Shown here one piece after another: positions 7,158 to 15,789 of a stretch of 42,089 nucleotides of DNA. The DNA comes from Actinomycetes bacterium. GTDB taxonomy: Bacteria; Actinomycetota; Acidimicrobiia; Acidimicrobiales; Bog-793. The notes beneath the pieces were generated by a model. That model saw nothing but the letters and a program-made list of their open reading frames with translations. It searched no databases and was not told the DNA's origin. Position numbers and translations under genes: made by a program. Every line of letters begins with the position of its first letter. Position 1 is the first letter of the stretch. Where the stretch lies: positions 1-42,089 of the forward strand of contig JAJYVX010000006.1 in NCBI GenBank assembly GCA_021791795.1. The letters are read 5' to 3'.

Positions 7158-8219
7158 GTGCAGGCGAGACATCCGCATCCGTTGGGCGCCGATCCTGCGG
7201 TGCTCGGCAGCTGGCGAGCGCTCGCGCCACCGGGGACGATGTTGCACATCGCCGACCGGGTCGACGCCGACTCGGCGGCAAACGAGCACGAGGCCGAGAT
7301 CGAGGTCGAGCTGCTCAACATCGACGCTGCGAGCTACCGCCAGATCCGCGAGGGCTGCGGGGGTGAAGCGGTGGCGATGGCATCCGCGATCAGAGAGGTC
7401 GTGACGCGGCGGGGGAAGATGCAGAACCCCACGACCGGCTCGGGCGGAGTCCTCATGGGGCGCCTCTTGAGTGTCGGGTCGGCTCGGCCCGAGCAGGGAG
7501 AGGACGCTCCGATCGGCGGCCGGGTCATCCCGCTTGCCTCGCTCATCTCCACGCCGCTCCGGCTCGACTCCGTCGGGCCACTCGACCCTGCCGACCCGCA
7601 GCTTCCCGCGAGCGGCCGCGCCATCGTCACCGGTCGGATGTCCTGGGCAGTGGTCCCCGACGACCTTCCTTTGTCGGCCGTCGTGACGGCGATCGACGTC
7701 TATCCGGCGGCCTCGCACACGAGGGCGCTCGCTCGCGATGGCGCCCACGTCGTCGTGCTCGGCTCTGGCCACTCCGGGCTTGCCGCCGTCGCGGCTGCCC
7801 GGGAGGGAGTCGGCCCGGCCGGCACCGTGACCGTGGTCGATCTGAGCGAAACGGCGCTCGAGCGCGCCAACCTCGTCGACCCCCGGGCGACCACCGTCGT
7901 AGGAGATGCCACGCAGCCCGTAGCAGTGGCGCAGAGTCTTGCTGCGCTCGGACTCCCGCCGTCCGACCTCACCCTTCTCTGCACGACGATCCAAGGTTGC
8001 GAGGGGGCGGCGATCCTCCTCACCTCGGACGAAGGGACGATCCTCTTCTTCTCGACAGCCACGTCGTTCGCGGCTGCAGGACTCGGCGCCGACTCGGTCA
8101 GCTCGCTGGCGTCGCTCTCGATCCCGAACGGCTACACGCCGGATCGGGGACGCTACCTTCTCGACCTCTTGCGGCGCACGCCTCCGCTTCTCGACTCCTT
8201 CACGCGGCACAGTCGCTGA
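7158..8219 (+). CDS. kdd: L-erythro-3,5-diaminohexanoate dehydrogenase
   Basis: The product has 353 residues, starting at GTG 7158 with GGAGG 4 bases upstream. The sequence follows Kdd closely: a short N-terminal stretch, then LLNIDAASYRQIREGCGG, GKMQNPTTGSGGVLMGRL, VIPLASLISTPLRLDSV, a nucleotide-binding VVVLGSGHSGLAAVAAAREGVGPAGTVTVVD (Rossmann fold), and LFFSTATSFAAAGLGADSV with IPNGYTPDRGRYLLDLLR near the end. Kdd oxidatively deaminates 3,5-diaminohexanoate to 3-keto-5-aminohexanoate with NAD(P). The divergent kce would take the next step. The aminomutases (KamA, KamDE) that feed this step from lysine, and the ammonia lyase Kal, are not in this window. The protein is cytoplasmic and the frame is intact. 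Confidence 0.88.
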   Translation: MQARHPHPLGADPAVLGSWRALAPPGTMLHIADRVDADSAANEHEAEIEVELLNIDAASYRQIREGCGGEAVAMASAIREVVTRRGKMQNPTTGSGGVLMGRLLSVGSARPEQGEDAPIGGRVIPLASLISTPLRLDSVGPLDPADPQLPASGRAIVTGRMSWAVVPDDLPLSAVVTAIDVYPAASHTRALARDGAHVVVLGSGHSGLAAVAAAREGVGPAGTVTVVDLSETALERANLVDPRATTVVGDATQPVAVAQSLAALGLPPSDLTLLCTTIQGCEGAAILLTSDEGTILFFSTATSFAAAGLGADSVSSLASLSIPNGYTPDRGRYLLDLLRRTPPLLDSFTRHSR

Positions 8220-8269
8220 CGTCCTCGGGGTCGGGCAGCCATGAGCCTCGTCGGCGGGGACGTCGATCG

Positions 8270-8465
8270 CAGGCACTCCCGGATCGAGCGAACGTAGCGG
8301 TTCACCTCGTCCTCGCCCAGCACGGCCATCTCGCTCGCGATGACTTTCGCCACTCGTGCTCCCGAGCAGACGCGAACACCTTTCACCGTGGCCACGCCTG
8401 ACCAGTGCTTGGTCTCCACGACGAAGGCCCCGCTCGGGCTGTTCGCGCGGCGCGCATCCATCCCC
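8270..8465 (-). pseudogene. Possible NERD-domain (nuclease-related) remnant
   Basis: In the gap between kdd and the MFS gene a minus-strand frame contains SPSGAFVVETKHWSGVATVKGVRVCSGARVAKV. It resembles the centre of NERD domains, where a P-S/T-G-V-F-V-V-E/D-x-K-x-W/Y-x-G pattern carries the acidic and lysine residues of a restriction-type nuclease fold. The surrounding parts of the 147-residue ORF look random and no domain boundaries can be drawn, so at most this is a fragment. The rest of 8220-8625 shows no other gene. Confidence 0.35.
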
Positions 8466-8625
8466 TTGAGATGGCGACTGATTGATACTTGTACGCCTTC
8501 AAGGAACACGTCGGTTCGGCCTCGCAGCAACTTTCCAGGACTCGGGCCGGTGACGCCGGTCGGCCCGCGACGAAGCGCAAGAAAGCCGCTCCGCAAAAGG
8601 TATCCTTGTCATCCGGGAGGTGCGC

Positions 8626-9897
8626 GTGTCCAGGACTGGGCCCGGGACAAGCAGATCCGGCGGCTTCACGGCCGCAGCCGCGAGGTCGCGACCGAACACG
8701 ACACGATGGATGCTCCTCGTGTTCATGTTCCTGAGCGGTTGCACTCAGATCGCCGTCGCTCCCCTTCTCCCGACATACGCGCACCAGTTCGGTCTCTCGC
8801 GCTTCGGGCAGGGCCTCCTGCTGGCGGCCACGGGGCTCGCCACGCTCGCCGTCGCCCTCCCGTCGGGCGCGCTGTCCGACCGGCTCGGATCACGCCGCGT
8901 CACGATCCTCTCCGGCGGCCTCATGGCGGGCGCCTCCTTGCTCCAGGCATTCGCTCCCTCGTTCGAGATGCTCCTCATCGCCCGCCTCATCTTCGGAGCC
9001 GGTTACGGCATCACCTGGACGTCTGGCCTCTCGTGGCTCTCCGACGTCACGCCGGCACGATCGAGCATCGGAGGTTCGGTGGCGAGCGCAGGCCTCGGCA
9101 ATGTCGTCGGCCCGGTGCTCTACGCCCTGCTCGTGGAGCACTTCGGGCTGTCGCTGCCGTTCATGGGTACGGCCTTCTGTCTTGCCGCGGTCACCGCCCT
9201 CCTCATGGGGCTCCGTGGTACCGACGCTCCGGCGGAGATGCCGGCCCCGATGCGCGCCGGCATCCTCCTCGCGGCTCAGGACCGGCTGACGCTCTCGGCT
9301 ACTGCCGCGATCGTGGTCGCCGGCGTCAGCTCAGGGGTCGCCTACCTCCTCGTACCCGGAGCTCTTCATGCCGACGGCGCCTCGACCGGCATGATCGGGC
9401 TCGTCTTCTCCGGGGCGGGGTTGCTCTTCGTAGCCGGGAGCGCGGTGACGTCGTGGTTCGGGCATGCCGCCATACGCCTTCGCGTCGCGATAGGCGGGAT
9501 GCTCGTCCTCGCGCTCGCCATCTCGCCGGCGGCAGCAAGCTCTGCCTCGCTGGCCATGATCGGGATGCTCTTCGCGACCTCGGCCGCTCGCTCGGTCGTC
9601 TGGACCGTCGCCTACCCGCTCGGAGCCGTAGGGGCTGAGGAGAGCGGCGCCGGCATAGGGCTTGTGATGGGGTTGCTCAACGGCGTCTGGGCCGCGACCG
9701 CAGTCGTCACCCCTTTGCTCGCGAGCGTCATCGCCGAGCACTCGAGCTTCCGTGCGGTGTTCGGGCTCGCCGAGATCGCGAGCGTCGTCCTCGCCGGCAT
9801 GCTCGCCGTGTTCGTCCTCAAGACGCCGGAGTCCCCGTACCGGACACTGCCCGCCAAGGCGATCCGGGCGCTTCGGGGGCTGCACCCGCACGACTGA
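8626..9897 (+). CDS. MFS transporter
   Basis: The product has 423 residues from the GTG at 8626, which has GGGAGG 5 bases upstream; GTG 8620 overlaps that ribosome site and is less likely. After a ~30-residue basic leader come about 12 hydrophobic segments. Between helices 2 and 3 is the major facilitator motif A (PSGALSDRLGSRRVTIL), and RLIFGAGYGITWTSGLSWLSD follows in helices 4-5. The loop near the middle is short. Such proteins are proton-driven carriers in the inner membrane, often exporting drugs or metabolites; the substrate cannot be read from sequence. It is a single gene; the strong hairpin at 9999-10028 beyond its end could also stop its transcription. Confidence 0.88.
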   Translation: MSRTGPGTSRSGGFTAAAARSRPNTTRWMLLVFMFLSGCTQIAVAPLLPTYAHQFGLSRFGQGLLLAATGLATLAVALPSGALSDRLGSRRVTILSGGLMAGASLLQAFAPSFEMLLIARLIFGAGYGITWTSGLSWLSDVTPARSSIGGSVASAGLGNVVGPVLYALLVEHFGLSLPFMGTAFCLAAVTALLMGLRGTDAPAEMPAPMRAGILLAAQDRLTLSATAAIVVAGVSSGVAYLLVPGALHADGASTGMIGLVFSGAGLLFVAGSAVTSWFGHAAIRLRVAIGGMLVLALAISPAAASSASLAMIGMLFATSAARSVVWTVAYPLGAVGAEESGAGIGLVMGLLNGVWAATAVVTPLLASVIAEHSSFRAVFGLAEIASVVLAGMLAVFVLKTPESPYRTLPAKAIRALRGLHPHD

Positions 9898-9988
9898 TTC
9901 GCGGTCACCCGGCCCGGAGCCTCTCGTCCGGCGGCGCCGCTCCCCCGGTCCGACGCCTGCCCACCGGTGGCGCCACCTCGCAAGACCT

Positions 9989-10028
9989 TCAAAGAAATGG
10001 AACGGGCACCCCGAGGGGCGCCCGTTCC
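9989..10028 (-). terminator. Rho-independent terminator of the SBP gene
   Basis: GGAACGGGC and GCCCGTTCC (9999-10007 and 10020-10028) pair over 9 bp, and the interior continues as CCCC-GA-GGGG, giving a very stable hairpin. Read on the minus strand it is followed by ATTTCTTTGAAGG, a T-rich tail, 24 bases after the stop of the solute-binding protein gene. On the plus strand the following bases are not T-rich, so any effect on the convergent MFS gene would be weaker. Confidence 0.8.
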
Positions 10029-10052
10029 AGTCGGCAACTTGAGCTCAGAACG

Positions 10053-11720
10053 TCAGGTCAACCACATCATGCGGAAGCGGTACTCGATCCAGGGGTCTCC
10101 TGTCTTCTGGGCGATGACGCCGGCGAGGTTCGTCGCCTGGCCCACGATGACCGGGTTGAACGCGGGGATGATGTAGCCGCCTTCGTTGTAGTCCATGGTC
10201 ATCATCTCGTGGACGAGCCCCGTCTGCTTGGCCTGGTCCGGCTGGGCAAGCGCCTGCTTGTAGAGGTTGAGGTACGACGTCCCGTACTGGCTCGTGTCCC
10301 AGTGGGTCTCGTCCCACGGGGCGCCCGGGACCATGGAGTAGCCGGCCTGGCGCAGGTACGGGTACCCGCTCCACCAGTCCTGCGCGAACGTCCATTGCAG
10401 GTAGTTCGGGCCGAAGAACTCGCCGGAGGTCACTTGGTTGAGGTTGATGGTGATGCCGGCGGCGGAAGCCTGCTGCTTCAGCAGCTGGGCCATCTGCACC
10501 GCCCCGGTCTTGATCGGCCCGGTGGTGAGCGTCACCGTGAGACCGCTCCCGAAGCCCGCCTTCTTCAAGAGCGACTTGGCCTGCGGGATGTCCTGCACGC
10601 GCTGGGGGAGCGAGTGGTCGTACTCCGGGTCCGTGATGCTGAAGATGTCGTTGCCGAGGAAGCCGAAGCCCCCGTAGACGACCTTCTGCATCTGCGGGCG
10701 GTCGACCACGAGCCGCATCGCCTGCCTGACGTTCACATCGTTGAAGGGCGGCTTGTCGAGCCGCATGGTGAACGGGACCCAACCCGGGCCACCCCACACG
10801 TTCGCCACCTGGCCGCCGCCCCTCACCTCGGCGACGCTCGAGATCGACAGCTGGTCGCAGCACGTCGCCTGGTTCGACAGGAGCGCGTTCACCTGGCTCT
10901 GCTCGTCCGAGTAGTCCTGGATGACCAGCGTGTCGACGTAAGGCTCGCCCGTCACGAAGTAGTTCTTGTTCGCCGAGAACGAGCTCGACACGCCGGGGGT
11001 GAACTTGTCGCCCGCTGCCGGGTCGTACTTGAACGGACCGGTCCCGACGGGCAGCTTCGGGTTGTAGCCGACCGGCACGATGCTCATCTCGCCGTTGCCT
11101 ATGAGCGAGATGGGCAGGATCGAGTACGGCGAGCTGCAGGGGATCTGCACCGTGTAGTCGTCCAGCTTCTTCGCGTTCTTCAGCTCCAACGCCGCGAGCC
11201 CGGAAGCCGCCGAAAGCTTGTTGCTCACGATGCGGTTGAAGGTGTAGAGCACGTCGTCGACGGTGAGCGTCTTGCCGTTGTGGAACTCGATGCCCTTGCG
11301 CAGCTTGATGGTCCACTCGGTGGCACTCGGGTTGGCCGTCACCTCCTCGGCGAGGTGCGGCTGGATGACGTTGTCCTGGTTCAGCTCGAGGAGTGTGTCG
11401 TAGAGCTGAGGGGCACGTGCGAAGTCGAGGTTGGTGACCGCCTTGTTGCCGTCGAGCGTGTCGGCCGAGCCGCCGCCCGTGCTGGCGAGCGTGATCGTCC
11501 CGCCGCGCTTCGGCTTGCCTGCTCCCGATGTCGTCGTGCTGCTGCTGCTGCTGCCGCTGCTGCTCGGGGACGACCCGCACGCTTCGAGGGTGCCGCCCAT
11601 ACCGAGGACAGCGAGGCCACCGCCGGCGCGGATGAGGAAAGCGCGCCGAGAGTGCGGACCCAACAGACCGCCGCCCTCCGAACTACCTGGCTCCTGTTCC
11701 GGGCTCTTGTCTCGGGCCAT
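10053..11720 (-). CDS. ABC transporter substrate-binding lipoprotein, family 5 (peptide/oligopeptide)
   Basis: The product has 555 residues; the start ATG at 11720 has GAGGGGGG 7 bases upstream. The N-terminus carries a twin-arginine signal (SRRAFLIRAGGG), a hydrophobic stretch and a lipobox-like LEAC, then a Ser/Thr-rich linker and KRGGTITLASTGG. The mature protein thus folds in the cytoplasm, leaves by Tat and is anchored at the outer face. Family-5 marks include LAEEVTANPSATEWTIKLRKGIEFHNGKTLTVDDVLYTFNRI and VGTGPFKY. It lacks adjacent permeases; the Dpp-type operon at 18.7-22.5 kb on the same strand has no binding protein of its own and is the natural partner. The 5' region is shared with the divergent propeller-DUF3604 gene. 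Ligand not determined. Confidence 0.92.
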   Translation of the reverse strand: MARDKSPEQEPGSSEGGGLLGPHSRRAFLIRAGGGLAVLGMGGTLEACGSSPSSSGSSSSSTTTSGAGKPKRGGTITLASTGGGSADTLDGNKAVTNLDFARAPQLYDTLLELNQDNVIQPHLAEEVTANPSATEWTIKLRKGIEFHNGKTLTVDDVLYTFNRIVSNKLSAASGLAALELKNAKKLDDYTVQIPCSSPYSILPISLIGNGEMSIVPVGYNPKLPVGTGPFKYDPAAGDKFTPGVSSSFSANKNYFVTGEPYVDTLVIQDYSDEQSQVNALLSNQATCCDQLSISSVAEVRGGGQVANVWGGPGWVPFTMRLDKPPFNDVNVRQAMRLVVDRPQMQKVVYGGFGFLGNDIFSITDPEYDHSLPQRVQDIPQAKSLLKKAGFGSGLTVTLTTGPIKTGAVQMAQLLKQQASAAGITINLNQVTSGEFFGPNYLQWTFAQDWWSGYPYLRQAGYSMVPGAPWDETHWDTSQYGTSYLNLYKQALAQPDQAKQTGLVHEMMTMDYNEGGYIIPAFNPVIVGQATNLAGVIAQKTGDPWIEYRFRMMWLT

Positions 11721-11886
11721 AGGGCATCCCCCCTCTCAGCGCGCGGGCCTCGGCCCGACACGCGATCGTCAAGTATGCCTCACACTAGGAAAGGCTCGTA
11801 GGCTCTGCAAGAGCACCCTTTGCCTTGCATATCCTCCAGGGGACACTGAGGCAGGGTGACCTGCTCTTTCCCACGAGGTGGAACTG

Positions 11887-14800
11887 ATGGTGCACGAGTG
11901 CGACGGACACGACCACCGCTTCGAGCAGTACGCAACCTCTGATCGACGCCTGCTCGCTCTCGTGCGGGACTTCGACGAGCGCCTGGCCCAAGCCGCGGCA
12001 CGGGGCGCCGATCTCTCGAAGGTACTCGCCGCGCTCGATCCCGACCCCGCCCGGTACACCGACGTCGGGGAGGGCGGAGGCATCGTCGACGAGGTGCTCG
12101 CCGAGGCGGAGGAGGCACTCGCGACGGCCCCCGACATCCCGGGCTTCGCGAACCTGCGCAGCCTCCTGCTGCCGACATCTCGGCCGGCCAATCGCCCGGC
12201 GATCGCCTCGTGTCCCGACGGGCGGCTGCTCGCATCCTGGATCGAGTGGACGGAGCACGAAGGCGAGCAGGTGCACGCCGTCCTGCTCGACCGTGACGGC
12301 CGGCCACTTGCCGAGCCCCGGGCGGTGTCGGGGCAGCTCGCAGACTGCCTGCGGCCCTCTGTCGTCTTCGACGGTGACGGCACCGGATGGGTCTTCTTCG
12401 GCCTGCGCGCAGCAGAGGGTGTGGCGGTCTTCGCCACACGCGAGGAGGGCTCGGGCTGGCTGCCTCCTTTCCCGGTGAGCACGACGGCGCACCCGTCGTT
12501 CAACCAGGAGGTGGCGCTCCGCTGCGACGGCGCGCTCGAATGCTGCTGGCAGGGCTACGCCGGCGGGCGATTCCGCATCTACACAAGGACGGTCGGCCGT
12601 TCCCGCCTCGGCGACACCCGCCTCGTGAGCGCGGAGGACGAGCGCAACGTCTGGGACCCGGCGGTGGCCTGCGACTCGAGCGGCCGAACCTGCTTCGGGT
12701 GGACCACCTACGGCGAGCGAGGCTACGAGACCGCTCTCCGCATGAGAGAGACAGGCGGTGCCGAGTCGAGCAGGCTGATCGTCGCGCCTGAGGCTTATTC
12801 GCTGCACCCGAGCCTCGCCTTCACGCCCGACGGGGCCCTCTGGTGCGCATTCGACACGATCGCCCTCGGCGGCCACGCTGGATCCGGCCCGACCCGGCTC
12901 CGCACCCGCGAGGAGATGGCGTTTCCTCTGAGGACCGGTCGCAAGGCGGACGGGAGGGCGGTCCCCGCCGACCTCGCACCGGACGTGACCGCAGAGGTGA
13001 CGGTCGTGCGCATCGGCGACTTCGGCCACGCCGCGGAGCCAACAGGTCCGATCGGCGTGTCGACCCACGTGTCGCCGGCCGGACTGCCGCGGATAGCCGC
13101 GACCCCAGAGGGTTCCGTGGCGGTCGCATATCGCGCCATGCGCCGCCTGCCGTTGATGCTCTACTTCTGGGAGACCGTGCTCGAGTGGCACACCCCGAGA
13201 GGTTGGGGCAACCTCACGACCTTCGACGAGACGGACGGACCGCTCGAGGAGCCGGCCGTCGCCGCCCGGGAAGACGGAGTGGTCGCCTCGTGGCAGCAGG
13301 ACGGCCGGCAGGCGCGCGGCCTCGCGTGGACCGAGGGTTTCGGGGGTGAGGAGTGCCTCGCCCTTCGCGAGCACTACGGCGAAGTCGTCTGGCACACCCT
13401 CCACACGGGTGGGCACATACGCCTCGGCGCGGTTGACGTTCCTTTCGGGACGAGCACGGCTGCCGAGGGCTCATCGCCGGCGGCAGCCGGGGCGGCGGAG
13501 CCTCGATCGGCCACCGCGACGACGGCGGCGGACGCCCCGCACAGCGAGAGCCGTCCCTGGGCCGTGGCGCGGCGAGGCGGCCGGGGACACGACCGCTCCT
13601 GGCGCTACCGCACCACCGCGGACGGGCGCGACTACGGGCTCTACTGGGGCGACCTCCACCGCCACTCGCTCATAAGCAGGTGCACCGCCGGCGACGAGCC
13701 TGAGCTCGACGACTTCTACCGCTACTCCTTCGACGTCTGCGAGTACGACTTCTGGGCGGTCACGGACCACGCGGAGAACACATCGTCGTTCCAGTGGTGG
13801 TCAATCCAGAAACTGGCCGATGTGCTCAACGTCGAAGGCAGGTTCGTACCGTTCTACGGCTTCGAGTGGACTGCCGCCACCGGCCACCAGAACGTCATCT
13901 ACGAGTCGACGAGACGCGACGCACCCATCTACTCCTCGACGGCCGAAGCCACCCGCAACCCTGCCCAGCTCTGGTCGCACCTGCGCAGAGCCGGCCAGCG
14001 CAGTCTCACCATCCCGCACCACCCGGGATCGGCGATGGTGCCCTTCGACTGGTCCTACCGCGACGAGGAGATGTGCCGCCTCGTCGAGGTCTTCCAGGCC
14101 TGCCGGGGCAACTACGAAGACGACGGCTGCTTCCGGCAGTACTCCGACTGCACGCTCACCGGGACCTTCGTCGCCGACGGGCTGCGGGCCGGGCATCGCT
14201 TCGGCCTCATCTCGTCGTCGGACCACGGGAACGGGGCGAGCTTCGTAGGCGCCTTCGCGACGGATCTGACGCGAGCAGCCGTCTTCGACGCGCTCCACGG
14301 CCGCCGCACGATCGCCGCCACGACCCGCGACGTCATCGTCGACTTCAGGCTGAACGGCTGCTTCATGGGCTCGGAGGCACCCCCCGCCGAGAGCGTCTCG
14401 ATCGCTGCCGCGGCCGAGGGCTACTGCGACGTCGCCCGCTTCGACCTGCTGCGCAACGGCGAGGTCGTGCACCGCATCGAAGCCGACCTCGGCCTTGCTC
14501 CATCCGAGACCGCCTTCCCCCTCCGCGTCGAGTGGGCGGCGGGCGAGACCGGCCGCAGCGACTGGACCGGGAGCCTCCGTGTGGGCGGTGGTCGCATCCT
14601 CGAGACGAAGTACTGGTCGCCCGAGATAGTGGAGGTGTCGCACGACACCATCCGTTGGACCGCCGAGACGCGCAACTTCCGCTCGCAGTACGGCTTCCAG
14701 CGCGGCGGCGTGGAACTGACGGTTCTCGGCACGCCCGGCACGACGGTCGACATCGTCACAGCCTCGATGGGCGGGCGGACAACCCTGGGCGACGTAGCGC

Positions 14801-15006
14801 GTGACCGGAAGATCGAGATCGGGCACACCGCGGCCGGCACGCTCGCCCTGCAGCTGGCGACGGGCGGCCTCGTGAGCCTCGGCACCTCCACTGTCCGCAT
14901 GGACTACGAGGAGCCGCTCTCGCAACCCGGGTGGTACTACGCCCGGGTCATCCTGGAGGACGGGGAGATGGCCTGGTCCTCTCCCGTGTGGGTCAGTCCT
15001 TCCTGA
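11887..15006 (+). CDS. Large protein: seven-repeat propeller-like N-terminus plus DUF3604/PHP-type domain
   Basis: The product has 1039 residues; I chose ATG 11887 (GAGG 8 bases upstream) over GTG 11878. There is no signal peptide. From residue ~100 to ~480 there are seven copies of a P-x-[IVL]-[AV]-x4-DG-x-[LV]-x-[VAC]-x-[WFY] strand pattern (e.g. RPAIASCPDGRLLASW, HPSLAFTPDGALWCAF, EPAVAAREDGVVASW), as expected of a seven-bladed beta-propeller. A low-complexity Ala/Ser/Thr linker follows (~520-560). Near residue 589 GLYWGDLHRHSLISRC begins a DUF3604 domain, related to PHP metal hydrolases; WAVTDHAEN, TIPHHPG and GLISSSDHG supply further likely metal ligands. The last ~200 residues look beta-rich. 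DUF3604 proteins have unknown substrates. It shares a 166-base divergent promoter region with the peptide-binding lipoprotein and overlaps the enoyl-CoA hydratase 3' end. Confidence 0.85.
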   Translation: MVHECDGHDHRFEQYATSDRRLLALVRDFDERLAQAAARGADLSKVLAALDPDPARYTDVGEGGGIVDEVLAEAEEALATAPDIPGFANLRSLLLPTSRPANRPAIASCPDGRLLASWIEWTEHEGEQVHAVLLDRDGRPLAEPRAVSGQLADCLRPSVVFDGDGTGWVFFGLRAAEGVAVFATREEGSGWLPPFPVSTTAHPSFNQEVALRCDGALECCWQGYAGGRFRIYTRTVGRSRLGDTRLVSAEDERNVWDPAVACDSSGRTCFGWTTYGERGYETALRMRETGGAESSRLIVAPEAYSLHPSLAFTPDGALWCAFDTIALGGHAGSGPTRLRTREEMAFPLRTGRKADGRAVPADLAPDVTAEVTVVRIGDFGHAAEPTGPIGVSTHVSPAGLPRIAATPEGSVAVAYRAMRRLPLMLYFWETVLEWHTPRGWGNLTTFDETDGPLEEPAVAAREDGVVASWQQDGRQARGLAWTEGFGGEECLALREHYGEVVWHTLHTGGHIRLGAVDVPFGTSTAAEGSSPAAAGAAEPRSATATTAADAPHSESRPWAVARRGGRGHDRSWRYRTTADGRDYGLYWGDLHRHSLISRCTAGDEPELDDFYRYSFDVCEYDFWAVTDHAENTSSFQWWSIQKLADVLNVEGRFVPFYGFEWTAATGHQNVIYESTRRDAPIYSSTAEATRNPAQLWSHLRRAGQRSLTIPHHPGSAMVPFDWSYRDEEMCRLVEVFQACRGNYEDDGCFRQYSDCTLTGTFVADGLRAGHRFGLISSSDHGNGASFVGAFATDLTRAAVFDALHGRRTIAATTRDVIVDFRLNGCFMGSEAPPAESVSIAAAAEGYCDVARFDLLRNGEVVHRIEADLGLAPSETAFPLRVEWAAGETGRSDWTGSLRVGGGRILETKYWSPEIVEVSHDTIRWTAETRNFRSQYGFQRGGVELTVLGTPGTTVDIVTASMGGRTTLGDVARDRKIEIGHTAAGTLALQLATGGLVSLGTSTVRMDYEEPLSQPGWYYARVILEDGEMAWSSPVWVSPS

Positions 15007-15757
15007 GGAACCGGCCGATGCGGCTCTGCGACTCCCCTCCTTGCACCAGCGTCGCGTAGGCGAGCTGCTCGATGAACAGCGCGGTGGCGCGGGACGACTC
15101 CGCCGCGGCGTCGATCGCCCGCCTCGCGAGTGTCACCGCCAACGGCGGCAGCTCGGCGAGCGCAGCGGCCATCTCCATCGCCCGGGCGAAGGACTCGCCC
15201 TCGGGGACGAGCTCCGTGACGAGCCCGCAGGCGTGCGCCTCGCCGGCCGGGATTCGGCGCCGGAGAAGGACGAGCTCGCGCGCCTTGGCCGCTCCGACGA
15301 AGCGCGCCAGGCGCATGGTCCCCCCGGAGCTCGGCACTATGCCGATGTCCAGCTCGGGCAACCCGAACGTCGCCGTCTCTTCTGCAACCCGGAAGTCCGT
15401 CGCGAGCGCCAGCTCGAGACCGCCGCCGAGGCAGTAGCCGGCGATGGCGCTCACGGACGGCTGCGACAGCGAAGCGACGGCCTCGTACGCCGCGCCGCTC
15501 GCGGCGTAGTAGGCGAACACGCTTTCCGCGTCGACCGCCCTCATCTCCGACACGTCCGCCCCGGCGGAGAACGCCTTGGCGCCGCCGGTGACGACGACAC
15601 ACCGGCTGCTCGACACCTCGGGGCGCGAAATCGCCGTCTGCAGTGCCCCCTCGAGCGCCGAGGAGATGGCGTTGAGCTTCGAGGGCCTGTTCAGCCTGAG
15701 GACGGCGACGGGACCGTCCCTGGCGACGAGAACGAGCGGGTTGTCGGTCTCCACCAC
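14993..15757 (-). CDS. Enoyl-CoA hydratase/isomerase family protein
   Basis: The product has 254 residues, starting at one of two adjacent GTG codons (15757 or 15754). The crotonase fold is clear: VAVLRLNRPSKLNAIS at the N-terminus, GGAKAFSAGADVSEM (first oxyanion-hole region), IAGYCLGGGLELALATDFRVAEETATFGLPELDIGIVPSSGG (second oxyanion hole and active-site loop), and KARELVLLRRRIPAGEAHACGLV. Glu in LPELDIG is at the position of a catalytic glutamate; the first expected glutamate is not obvious, so hydratase, isomerase or other crotonase chemistry is open. The start lies 32 bases from the divergent SDR gene, which suggests joint control. It fits acyl-CoA degradation together with the acyl-CoA dehydrogenases of the region. 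Confidence 0.88.
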   Translation of the reverse strand: MVETDNPLVLVARDGPVAVLRLNRPSKLNAISSALEGALQTAISRPEVSSSRCVVVTGGAKAFSAGADVSEMRAVDAESVFAYYAASGAAYEAVASLSQPSVSAIAGYCLGGGLELALATDFRVAEETATFGLPELDIGIVPSSGGTMRLARFVGAAKARELVLLRRRIPAGEAHACGLVTELVPEGESFARAMEMAAALAELPPLAVTLARRAIDAAAESSRATALFIEQLAYATLVQGGESQSRIGRFLRKD

Positions 15758-15789
15758 GGAGGAACGTACTCGCCGCGTAAGGTTGCCGC

